From Hyposmocoma kahamanoa (Eukaryota; Arthropoda; Insecta; Lepidoptera; Cosmopterigidae), in NCBI RefSeq assembly GCF_003589595.1, contig NW_020653415.1, forward strand, positions 962,475 to 1,026,474: DNA of 64,000 bases, in the 5' to 3' direction. Position 1 is the stretch's first letter. Each line of letters starts with the position of its first letter. Of this stretch, positions 23,601 through 34,700 are shown one piece after another. The notes under the pieces are model-generated. The model saw only the letters and a list, made by a program, of their open reading frames with translations. It was not told where the DNA came from and ran no database searches. The position numbers and the translations under genes were made by a program.

Positions 23601-26600
23601 GACTTTAACAAGAATGAAGCAAACGAGGGTTCTGCTTGTAACCACCGCCTAGTGATAAATGAGAATCAGTCTTTTAAGGCTTAAAAAGCCTCGACTAATT
23701 TTCAACGCCTCACGACTAGTCTAGTTTTTTAACCCTGAAGACTAATTCGAGTCGAAGTCTTTTAACCCTAGGAAGCTTAAAAGACTTATAGGACTAAAAT
23801 GATTAAAAAGACTAAAACGACTGGCGCTTTATAGCCTCGGGAGTCGCGAGTCATGACCCGTGTGGCGTGATTTTATTTCTACCCTCAAGGTATTTATTTT
23901 ACGATTTTTATTAGAAGTAAATAAACGTGATTATTGACTACATACTACTTACGTCATTTTTATTTATGAACTACGGGTTTAATAAGACATAAAATAGATA
24001 TAAGTCCCTTGCAAACAACTCGAGTCGTTTAAGTCTTTCAAGTCGTTTAAGTCTTTTAGTATAACGACTGAGCCTTATTAATAAAAACCCGAATCCCCAG
24101 TCTTAATTTTAGAGCCGAGTCCTGTAAAATGGAGTCGAGTTGTTATAAAACGCCTTAAAAGACTGAGTCTCTTTCATCACTACCACCGCGGTCTGCGCCC
24201 GCATCCGTTCTGAGTGGCCGGACTGGTAAAAAAAAATTTGGAATTGTTATCCGGCCGGTTAGTTAATACAAATTGAACTTTGCTGAAATATAAATTTGCA
24301 AACATGCGCTTTTATTTAACTTAAATTGAAATTGAATAAAAAATGTACAACTTTCCTAAAAGTTCGTAAAACTACCGCTAGCTAGCGCTACCGAAGTTAT
24401 ATTTCACCGTTTTGAATTAAGGTGCCTGCAGATTTACTCGAATTTTTTTGACGATCAGCACGTACGATGTGTAAGCAACAGACGATTTTTGTCGAACTAA
24501 ATTAGGGGTAGTAGCCCATAAATTTGACAATTTGACCTTCTATTTTGTGTTTATCGATCACTAATAAGTGACAGTAAGGATCGTCGAAATTCGAGCAAAT
24601 CTGTAGACACCTTTAGATATCCTGTCAAAACCAATATCTTACGAATAAGTCCTTCGTCGTTAGCAAATTGATAATAATATCCCATAGCTGCGATTTTCCT
24701 TAGTCCTTTTAGTTGCAAGACGTTTCCCATTGTCGCTTTGATGTACGCCGTCACGAACTTCCGGCATCGTAAATATACTTCTTTTATAGAGTAACCCTCG
24801 CGAGAAACACCACTGATGCAAAAATTAAGATTAATTTATAGGTTCCACTTATAACGTGTAGTTTTATTTCAAAATAAATAAAAGCTGGGAGGTATAGGGG
24901 TTGAGTATGTCCAGGAGTACATTTATCTTGGCCAAATAGTATCTCTAGTACGGACTGATGAAAGGAAAATTACCACTATCCCTCAAAAGAAAGCTCATGG
25001 ACGTGCGCATTCTTCCCGTTCTTACTTACAGTGCTCAATTTTGGTTTTTGACGAAATGTCAGAAGTTCACATTAGGGGTGTGTCAGCGAAGCATGGAGCG
25101 TAGTATCTTGAAAGTAAAACTGGCAGACCGCGTGTGAAACAGCATACTGCGCTCCAAAACACAAATCGTTGACGTTGGACATAAAGCCGCGAGCTTAAAA
25201 CGGAACTGGGCTGGACACGACTGCCGCATGTAAACGAGCTGTGGACAAAGACCGTCGTGGAGTTTGTACCCGTCAAACGCGAGACGAAGCCGAGGAAGAC
25301 CCAGAATAAGATAGCGTGAACAATTGGATGCGTTTATGAGGTCTTGGCCTGTAACGGCGTTAAATCGGGAAAGGTGGAAACAGAGGAGGCCTTTGCCCTT
25401 CAGTGGGACAGTAATGGTTGAAAAATTAAAATGAAAAACGACAAATGACGACAGTGGTCAGTCGAGAGAGTAGCCAATTCTATCGAGATAGATAAGATTT
25501 TTTTCGTGAATTCAGCGATGTGTGGAATCCTGAATAACCTCGCAGACGTGTCAAGGCCGTCCAGTACTTGATTACAAAATTCTTACACCATAAATGTGGT
25601 CAACTAAGATGGACGCCATGCTAAATTTCAAGTCCATAGAAGAATGCATGTTTCAAAGAAAAGCAGCCATACCATACAAATGGACACCGAAGTCCCGTAC
25701 CCGAGGGTTCCTGTACTCGTATAGTTATAGTTTTCCATGCCGATAATTTGCCAGAATATTAAAACGTCGGAAATTTCACAGTTCATGCATTGTCGTCTAC
25801 AAAAATTACCTGATTTCTACTTTTTCACCGAAAAAATTCTCTTCAAATTTTGTCAGTACAGGGTCTGCACAGACAGAAATGAATTTTTTTGTCTTGATAT
25901 TACCAGCTTCTAGCTGAAGTGTTCCAAGGCGAGCTGCGCTAATACCCTGCCCGAGGTAGCTGAAATTGGTTTAATATGTGTATATGTCTACATATCTACA
26001 GTTTATAGACTCAAATCAAATTCTGTTTTTCAAAATGAAAATCATTTCTTTGTATGAAATTTCATTTATGTGAAACAAAAAAAAATCAGGTAGTACTTCA
26101 GGGCTTTCAGAATGACTGATAAGTACCTACCGTGTATATCCTTTATGTCGTAAGTAAGGAAATGTAAATCTTACCTACGAGAGAAAAGTGTACGATTGGT
26201 GACGGCAGGTCTCACATAAACGTCTTTTGATAAATAATTAGAAATCTCACCAGGATGCAACACAAACGTCACCTGGGCTGAGGCTCCGCCCATTTCTAGT
26301 GATGACATTGGATTTGTTTGTTCAAGAGTATCTGCAATTATAATAATCGTTTAAATATGTAGGCTTCCTTTTCACAAAGACGGACAAATGAGTTACTTAA
26401 TTTCTTGTGTATTGAAATTTAATGTACCGGTTAACAAGTTGACAGTATACCACATGTTGATACCTTCGTCTTTTCCTTGTAATATATTGACGCTATTGTC
26501 GTTTATCTTATAGCCTAGACTGAAAAAAAAACATTATTTTATTAACAATTACAATTGCATTTCAAAAAAGATTTGCAGTTAAACGCGTTGCTGCATATGA

Positions 26601-29600
26601 CTTCTGTGAAGTGTAAAGATGCCTAAGATTTGCTCGATTTTTTGATGATCGACACGTGTGATAAAAAAATATGACTAGGTAGTTCAATACGCGTGTTCTG
26701 ATAAAATCGAGTAAATGTGTAAGTAACAGATCATCGACATCGCATTTTTTGTCGAACAACTCGTACGATCAGACGTAATCGAAGAAAGTAAATGTGTGAG
26801 CAACTTATGGTCGTCAGCTCTTTTTTTAGACGTGAAACTGTGAATTTGGTATAGGAACCGTCAAATTTGTTCGATTTTAACCCTGATATTTATCGATAGT
26901 TAACAGGCGACAGTAACGATCGATAAAATCGAGGCAAGCTGTTAGTTGACTGATCTTATTGATCGTTTGATGAAACAGAGCAAGCATATTGAGCGCCAAT
27001 AGTAATCGCCAAAATCGAGCTGTCTGATCATTCAGAGAGATCAATTTGGTCGAGCGACAATAACGATCGTCGTTTCTTACTCATTTACTCGATTTTATCT
27101 GATCACATGTGTTGGTCGGCGAAAAATACGATGTCGATCATGTGTTACTTACACATTTACTCATTTTGTTTGATCATACGCGTCGATCGTTAAAAATCGA
27201 GCAAATCTGTACGCATCTTAGTGCAGACTCACTTAGCTATAGCAACACGAATTTGCATTAATAGGTTTGCTGATACAGCTTCAGGCAATGCTCTTAAACC
27301 AGCCGTCGCACGAACAATTAAAGGTGTTTTCGCTCTCATATGCTTCGGCACAAAGGAATCTGCTTTTTGTATCAATTCGATAATAGACTCCGCGCCTTTC
27401 TTTGGATTGCTGGCGTAAGATGAAAGTCCAGGTTTTCTGGCAACATATAGCTCATCCTCGAATCGTAATTTTCGGACCGAATCTGGAAAAATATTACTAA
27501 TATAGGTTCTGAGCTCTAACAATTGTAACAGTTTTTTTAAAGATTTTAGACAAGCCTATCATTTCAAAGATGTTTTATTGTAAAACATACGTACACGGAT
27601 GTGATAAATATTATTATATTATATTCAATTTGTACTTCTTTGACATTAACAGCATTATTCTAATAGTTCCCATACATTTTGTTTTGAAGGGACGACATTA
27701 TATCCATAAAAACTTCGATTTTTTGAAATTTGTTTGAAGTGTAGTGTTTTTATTTCCCATTTTCTTAACTAACTTTTTTTTAGTGACTTAATTATAGGAT
27801 TGTTAATGTATTCAAAATTGCAATAACTAAGTATTGCATGTTTTTATTTTTATCGCCTTTCATTTAAGACTGTGACAGTTTTTAGGTCCTGGGACCTGTG
27901 CCTAAACATCTCAGTCACTTCTACTTTGCAAAACTATGGAATGTGTAACTAACAACCGTCTCCTGAGGAGATCATTGTCTTCAAAGTACGGCACTTTGAA
28001 GACAATGATCTTCTCAGTGATCGCCAATACGAATTCCGACGAGGTGCTATCCACACGGGATCTTATTGTGTATGCCTCTCAGTTCTGGAACGAGGCCATA
28101 AAAGGGCAAGGCGAAACCCTTGCAGTATCTTTGGACATTTCTAAAGCCTTTGACAGGGTCTGCTATGCAAGTCTTTTAAGCAAACTTTTCTCTTATGGGT
28201 TTCCCACTAACTCTTGCAATTGGATCATGGTCGGCGCATGTGCGATTCGAGTAGTCTTAGAACGTTGAGCGTTACATGCAGCGTTCCTCAGGGTTCCATA
28301 CTGACCGCAACTCTCTTTCTTCTACATATCAATAATTTGTTAATTCCAGTTACCTCCGGGTATGATGGTGACAGCAAAGTTGTCGATAGATATACTTGAC
28401 CAATGCAAAGATCAGTGGAGAAGAAATCCAGTCTTGTCGAGAGTCCATGGTTAGTTGTTTGGATTTGACACTTAAGGCAGTCTCCGATTGGGGAGATACT
28501 GCTCTTTTCTTTTATCTTGAATTTAATGTGTCTATTCTCCACAAAACGCTACTTGGAAAAGTTTGGCAGGTATATTGAGTTTATAAACAAAAAATTCAGC
28601 AAGGAAGCTTGGCATTCCAGGGCATTTCACACCGTGACAGTGGCTGTAGCTGTACCTAGTACAAGTCCAGTCGTGTATGACGTACTGCTGCCACCTTTGG
28701 GATGGCGCTGCTAAATACTAATTGACCATCTTGGGTTCAGTTGAAAAGCGTGCCGAGAGGCGTGACTCGGATGTGCAAGAAGCGAAGCTGCAAAACCTTG
28801 AACATGCTGTAAAGTTACTTTCTTATAGATATTCTACAGGATGGATCACCCTGAGTGTGCGATGAAATTGCTCGATTTAATTGCGTTTCGCTGTCCATCA
28901 CCCGAGGACTATACGTAGGCTGTGGTGTGTGGCCATCCCTAAGTTGTGAGTGTTTCAAGAACTTATATGAATTTATATTTATATATTTATATGACGAACG
29001 ACTTTGTAGTGGAATCCCCAGTCTGGAGACTACTCCCTGAACGTCGTAACTTGGGCAAGGGATTTTTAAGGCATTGTTGTGTCGGTCTCATTTGAGGCAC
29101 TTACCTCGTTTAAGTCTGCTTCTAGGCAGAGAAAATTTGTAAGCATGTACCCTGGAACCGGTGGAGCCGGCGTCTATCACTACCACATAATATGTACCAG
29201 AATATAGGTGAGGTGAATTAATTGACGTTATACCTGGAATTCAACAGGAAACATGTGTTGTCAGCAACTTGACTTGTTTGGTACAGTCAGATGCGTGGAA
29301 AATATACATAATTGTTCCTTGTTGTAGAAAACATATACTTCCTAACAAAATATAGAGTCCTTAAGTTTTTGCTATTGGATTGCCATTAACGGAAATATTA
29401 TATTTGTTTTTCAAACAAACCATGTTACTGGTACTTTGCAGGATCTATATCGACGTCTGACATCCGTCCAAAACAAATACTGTAAAATAAGTAATACTCG
29501 ACAATATCAAAAGACGCATGATGCTAATATACCTTCATATGTGATCATTATCTTTTGATATGGCCGAGTGTTACTTATTTGACTGTAATTGTTTGGGACG

Positions 29601-30474
29601 GATATCGATGTCGGACGGGGAATGAAAGTAGACACTTTGTAAAGTATTGGAAAACTTTAGTGGTTTGAAAAAGAAATATATATGATTATAGATATGAAGA
29701 AATAATTACGTTTATACGATAAAATAAACATTGTGTATTTCGAGAAAAATTGATCCTTATTCGCTTGATTTATTGATTTAGTATGTTACGCGATAGCTCC
29801 GGTATTTGTGGACCGGAAAAGAGGGTACCTCCATAGTGGTCCCATTCAATTTTGAAGAAAATCATTCACCGCTAAGGGTGGCTGTTCACGCATGAAGCAC
29901 TTTCCGGTACCAGATTTCAATAAAACTTGGTAATTATATGCACTTCCACGTACTTTAGAGGTCGGTTTTTTTAGTACTCTGTACTGAGATTATTAAATTG
30001 TATTTTATAAAGTGGCTTTCCATGATATCATTAATAAATATTGTACTTACTAACCTACTAATATAAAAGGGAACAATTTCACTATTGACATTTTTCACCA
30101 AGTACTTTAGTGCCAAATCACTATTACCATTGGGTATTTTGTTATAAAATTAAACTTAGTCAGTCCAATCCATCGGACAATGATTACTAAAACAAAGTAC
30201 CACGAAAGTGTATTCAATATCCCACTTCATGTTTTACGTCTCGTAGGTAGTACACCAACGATTTGTAACAAATCATGCAAATACATAATATGGAAATTGA
30301 ATTCAGCCATTGCTACCTTTGTTTCGATTTAATACTATCGATTTCACACCTTATTTTAGTAAGACGTAGTTTCAAGCTATTAGTTGGTGTCTAAGTAAGG
30401 GATATTCAATAGTTTTACTTACGTGGTATTTCGTTTTTGTAATTGTGGCTGGTTCTATAGAATACAGGCTTCAT
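20599..30474 (-). CDS. NTPDase/apyrase family gene B (GDA1_CD39)
   Basis: Intact paralogue of gene A, 438 codons. Minus-strand exons: 30474-30423 (proposed start), 29233-29105, 27482-27233, 26519-26428, 26331-26175, 25959-25810, 24812-24643, 23312-23140 and 20742-20599. All introns are GT-AG and the sum, 1317 nt, is divisible by three. Approximate residues: ACR1 DAGSTGSR 38-45, ACR2 TPLIVRATAGLR 113-124, ACR3 DEGINMWYTVNLLT 161-174 with Glu162 as the likely catalytic base, ACR4 LEMGGASAQV 186-194 (onset one residue earlier), ACR5 FDAIFIVTLLQYGYG 369-383. No C-terminal membrane segment. The first exon begins MKPVFYRTSHNY, ends at a strong GTAAGT donor in the required phase 1, but is not a signal peptide; another leader exon could exist. 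It ends inside a tandem repeat. The introns carry two LINE fragments and several MITEs, none breaking an exon. Confidence 0.88.
20866..21125 (-). repeat. SINE family A copy
   Basis: Inverse of the family A body: CCGAGTGACGGGACGAATAA start, GCCTGTCCATAACAGTTGCA and TGGCGGCAGAAGTAGATAA internally, ending in GGACGAACTCTTGCACAAGG. It lies in the last intron of gene B. Confidence 0.75.
21708..22926. mobile_element. Putative 1.2-kb inverted-repeat element
   Basis: The left end contains GGGAAAGTTGTACGAGGTGATCC and the right end, inverted, GGGAAAGGTGTACCAGATGATCC, matching at 20 of 23 positions. A smaller palindrome with the same GGTGATCC core lies at 22671-22699. The longest open frame (66 codons, minus, 22031-21831) has no recognised motif. 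Target duplications were not resolved. Confidence 0.45.
22928..23027. mobile_element. CGATCG-family MITE
   Basis: A compact inverted repeat: AATTGCTCGATTTTTTGACG on the left pairs with CGTCAAAAATCGAGCAATTT on the right around a short centre, ending TGTAGGCACCTTTA. Same family as 24419-24613. Confidence 0.7.
23650..24182. mobile_element. hAT-type MITE with 8-bp target duplication
   Basis: The ends are TAGTGATAAATGAGAATCAG and, inverted, TAGTGATGAAAGAGACTCAG, continuing to CTTTTAAGGC on both sides, about 31 bp in all. The flanks are CCACCGCC and CCACCGCG, an 8-bp duplication with one change. The TAGTGATG-like terminus and the 8-bp duplication fit the hAT superfamily. The interior has repeated AGTCGTTTAAGTCTTT-like words and no transposase. 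Confidence 0.75.
24419..24613. mobile_element. CGATCG-family MITE
   Basis: The left end AAGGTGCCTGCAGATTTACT and the right end, inverted, CTAAAGGTGTCTACAGATTT define about 195 bp. It contains GACGATC words typical of the family and lies just downstream of the 24643-24812 exon of gene B. Confidence 0.7.
24880..25425 (+). mobile_element. RTE-type LINE 3' remnant
   Basis: With frameshifts, the plus strand encodes YIYLGQIVS, then RPRVKQHTALQ, LKTELGWTRLP, ELWTKTVVEFVPVKRETKPR and VETEEAFALQWDS. This is the order found at the C-terminus of RTE/BovB-like reverse transcriptases. Several stops show it is dead. It lies in an intron of gene B, antisense to the gene. Confidence 0.7.
26610..27216. mobile_element. 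Large CGATCG-family inverted-repeat cluster
   Basis: The outer ends are AGATGCCTAAGATTTGCTCG and, inverted, AAGATGCGTACAGATTTGCT. The 600-bp interior has many CGATCGT/GATCGAC words and TCGATTTT/AAAATCGA pairs, as if several copies inserted into one another or expanded. It sits between gene B's ACR3 and ACR2 exons. Confidence 0.65.
27900..29085 (+). mobile_element. Jockey-like LINE fragment
   Basis: 27936-28268 encodes LSTRDLIVYASQFWNEAIKG and LAVSLDISKAFDRVCYASLL, reverse transcriptase motifs with the first catalytic Asp. A shifted frame gives VPQGSILTATLFLLHINN, and further on LTLKAVSDWGD and KRAERRV. The FADD/YADD box is degraded (GYDGDSKVVDRY). It is dead, antisense to gene B, and ends just short of gene B's ACR1 exon. 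Confidence 0.75.
29790..29945. repeat. Dispersed repeat, three copies in the window
   Basis: Shared words are GAAAAGAGGGTACCTCCATA, CACCGCTAAGGGTGGC and GGTACCAGATTTCAATAAAA. Relatives are at about 41130-41300 and 45690-45930. No terminal structure was resolved. Confidence 0.55.
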
Positions 30475-30538
30475 GTTTTGTTTTAAAGCGGAAAATATAA
30501 TGATTATAGTGTTTTAGAGCAAATATATTTGGTGAAAA
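30475..30538. promoter_or_regulatory. Compact divergent start region of genes B and C
   Basis: Only 64 bp separate the proposed ATG of gene B (minus, 30474) from that of gene C (plus, 30539). The DNA is AT-rich, with TATAATGATTATA at 30496-30508. If both first exons are right, the 5' leaders must be very short or overlap, and promoter elements are shared. This depends on gene B's first exon, which is less certain than gene C's. Confidence 0.35.
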
Positions 30539-31311
30539 ATGACAATAGTGAAGTTGTTGCCTTTCATACTTGCAGGTTAGCAAACAAATTTTTAAACATT
30601 CTCTGTACCAATCCCAGATCAGAACCAATATAGAAAACTTCCCAAATTGGTCCTACCGGAAATCGAACTTACGACGTTCAACGCCCACAATGCAAACCGC
30701 TAGGCTACCGAGGTCGTCATATAAATATTTATTAGTAATGTCAAACGAACCCACTTCTTGATAATAAAATTCAATGACTACCAGTGTTGTGATCTGTATA
30801 TATGTATGTATGTTCTTGTAGAGGTTTGTCATTTCTTGCATATTAGGAACTGTTTCCGGTAATTTCATAGGTGTGTGTTAATGTATCGACACAAACTATT
30901 TTCGACTCAATTTTATGTTTCTTCGTTGTAAAACGCACATAAGAAATTTTGAATACTAACAGTTTATACAACCTCAAATGGCTTTGGTTGATTCCGCATA
31001 AATTTGATGATTTGAAATTGTTGAAAAAATATTCAGCGAAATTGAGGCTATATACTGATTAGTATACAGTGTCAAAACACGATTTCTAAAAATTTTCGCG
31101 GTAGAAAAAAATACAAACTTGATTTAAAATTGATTGTGACATGTGTCTTGTTTCGTTAAAGCATTTTGGTAACAGCGGGACACGAAACTTAAATCAGGAC
31201 TGTCCCGTTTTGAGCGAAACGTATGGTCACGTTAGGTTATGTAAAAAAAAAAGCAACATTCAGACAAATCTGCTCAGGTTTAAGAGTGGAAAGTAAAATT
31301 ATATTTAATGC

Positions 31312-31536
31312 TGTACGAGCTGCTTGTCTCGTACAGTAATATGTCAGAATATGTCAGGTGATATCAGCGAGATGATGCAGGGAGATGTCAAAGATGCTGT
31401 AGAAATAATACTCGACCGATACCACGGAGTAACTTTATTGTACTGAAAATTATAATTTATACATATTGCACGTGCACAATGTAGGGTGCGACGTTGCATA
31501 TTGTCAGTTGCACAATAATGTACGTTGACCCGTACA
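31312..31536 (-). repeat. 3' LTR of the BEL/Pao element
   Basis: It starts TGTACGAG and ends CCGTACA on the plus strand, matching 39731-39955 at every position I compared. In the sense direction (minus) it has TATAAATTATAA and, about 20 bases on, AATAAA (plus TTTATT near 31434), plausible promoter and polyadenylation signals. The outer edge holds TGTACGAG-N8-CTCGTACA, an 8-bp stem. Confidence 0.93.
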
Positions 31537-31745
31537 TACTCCCGACACACAAGGAAGAAATAAAGTAAAAATGTCATTAAAAATTGTAAATATGCAAAAT
31601 ATAAATCCTATAAATTAACAATGTAAAATTTTTAAATATTTCAACTTAAAATATAAAAACTGTTCTTAAATATTTCACTTACATGTCACTATAAATTGTC
31701 AACTTAAAAATTTAATATAAAAACAAATTAAGAGCAACAAAAATA

Positions 31746-34700
31746 TTAATTAACTAGGTTTGTAGAATTATTTAAATCGAAGTGAATTTTCTTCGGCATC
31801 GTTGGCGAGGTACCGGTGTCCACACTCGCCATGGAACCTCTCAATGCGCTAGTCATTCTTCCGGACGGCAACATAGAGCGTGGCGCAGTGACTATTACGT
31901 CAGTGAGTGACGTCTCATCCATCGCAGAGAGATGGGTAGAACTATGTTGCGCGGGCGCTCTTTCTTGCAGGTTGCATCGCTTAGATTTTATGTAGCATCC
32001 TAAGATCCCAAGTAATGATAATACTAATCCAATGATGCTTGTGTAGATAATAATGTAGTGCGTGTTATTGCTGTTGGTAAACTGTTCTAGTTGTTGTTGC
32101 TTCATGATGTCAATCTTCTGTTGGATTTCTTCAAATGTTTTTTCATGGTTTTCAGGAACAAAATTGTCAGGTAATGATATATTCATGATTTCGTTCAATG
32201 ATAACTGAGTGTCTTGCATGTCAAGGGCAACAGTGGGACGTATATTTACTTGATTGATATAATCATGCTGAGAATATATCAAAAACTTATCTCCTTTAAT
32301 CACACATCCCGGTTCCGGGCTTAATAGTCCATTGCCTCGTAATTGTTTAGTTGTTATTTCCGACGAACATATGATTCGAACGCGGCATTCGATGCAACAT
32401 GAGTATAGCCATGTGTCGCGTGCGTGCAATTTGATCCACCTATCAGCACATTTGTTTGCGACAGGTGTGCAATATGGTTTATTTTCATTATTTATTTGCA
32501 TTTGTAAGTCGCACAGGGATTGCCCCATGGTCATTGAATATATGGGCTGATTCACCGGGCAAAACATCTGTTGATCAGTGTGATGGATGCAGTGTTGCAT
32601 GTCATTTTCTGTCATAGGTATTAGCGTATCTTTTTTAACATTCACCGCTAAATATTTTGTTGCGGTGGTTGTATAAACAACGCTTCCCTGTTTTCTTTGA
32701 GGCATGTCAATAATCTTGTTTAACTCGAAGGAATCGCGGTTTAAAAGAGGTATATTTATTTCGATGATCAGTAAGTTTCTAGTCACTCTTGCTTTCACGT
32801 GCAGGAGACCATATAAATCTCGTATATTGTCAGTTGGCAAGACTAGGTCACTTTGCAATTGTGCTGATATGGTGTTTAACTCTTGTTGTAGTTGCTCTGG
32901 TTCCAACATATGAATATTCAGACGACTATGGTAAATGTCAGTAACCATTTCTAATAATGAATCTTGAATTCGGCGAATGTTAGTCAATATAACATTAACT
33001 GATATCAATGATGACATAATATGAAATGCTTGTAAAGTATTTTGGTTCGCCTTTTGTATTCCATTCATTTCGGAAGTTATAACTTTCAGATGCTTGTAGA
33101 TATAATCGAATTGGGTGTTCATTAACTGTTCGTTTCGTTTGAGTATGTTGTTCTGAGCTTCGACTAACGAAGTTTGATTTTTGAACAGAGTGAGTAAATG
33201 ATCTTCTCTCCGACGTACAGTTTCAATGTCTTTTTCATATTTTTGAGCAAAATTGTCATCCAATACTCCAAATAAAGCGTTTGCTAAATTTCCAACTCCA
33301 TTGAAGAATCCTCTCTTTTTTCTACGTGAAAGATGTTCATAGTTTGTCAATAATTCATTATAGTGACGTATTTCGCTGAGTTCATGATTGAATTGCGCAA
33401 TTACAGGTGAACACGAGCTGTCATGATTGCAGTTTGCGGTCACTGTTTTAATATAGTTTTTCACTGCTGTCATGCTTTCCCAATATGTACTCATATTATA
33501 ATACACAACCATCTTCCAGTGATCCTGGATAATACGGGTATCTGCAATCTTGTCAAAATACAGGGTGTTGTTATTGTCAAGACTCTTTATGGTTGTCATT
33601 CTTCCTTGTATAGGAGTAAAAAATGTCAGTAAAATTGTCATTGTCATGAGAAGTAAGTTGCACATGCGATTGTTCTTCTTTATACATCTGGTGGAGGCTG
33701 GTTGTGGTTTGTCAATGTCTGATTGAGTATTGACCGGCAGTGGTACAAGTTTAATAATTGGCCGTTTAAGATGACCGCCTTTCGTTTTCAGGGTTACTAC
33801 CCTAACGTGTCCGTCTGTGCCGGGGTGTACTTCTGTCACTCGTCCTAACGCCCATTTTGTTGGTGGCATATTTTCTTCTTTTATAAGAACAATGTCATTA
33901 ATCTTCAAATTGCACTTTGGATAATTCCATTTGTATCTTTTTTGAAGATGTTGCAGATAATCTGATGACCATTTCTTCCAAAAGTCGCGATTCATTCTTT
34001 CTATCAGTTGCCATCTTGTTTTTATGCACTTGTCATTTATGTCTGTCATGGGAGGTGACAATAGTGGACCTCCAACCAGGAAATGCCCTGGGGTTAAGTA
34101 ATCGTCTTCTGGATTCTCTGTTAACGCATACAGCGGCCTGGAATTGAGGCATGCTTCAATTTGAGTCAGTAACGTAGAAAATTCCTCGTATGTCAGCTTT
34201 TGTTCACCTAATACACGTTTCAGATGATGTTTAGTGCTCTTGACTGCTGCTTCCCAGAGACCACCAGCACTAGGCCATACTGGAGCATTTAAGTGCCAAG
34301 TAACACCCATGGTAGATATGTCAGCCAGGAATTCTTTAGTGATAGTTTGTAGAACCTCTTTGTATTCTATCTTTAAAGCTCGTGATGCACCAACGAAATT
34401 AGTGCCGTTATCACTATATACGTGCTTTGGTGTACCTCTTCTCGCACACATCCGCTTGAAGGCGGCAAGGAATGCAGGTGTGCTAAGGTCGGATACTAGC
34501 TCTAAGTGTATTGCCTTGGTTGCAAAACACACAAAAACTGCGATGTAGCCTCGGGTAGTCTTAATTCCTCGTCCTTTATTTGCTTTCAATTCTACTTGTC
34601 CCGTGAAGTCAACTCCGGCGTGTGTGAAAGGCCGGGAGGGCGTCACTCTTGGTTCTGGTAAGTCTGCCATCAGTTGGGACTGGGTACGATGATTAAATCG

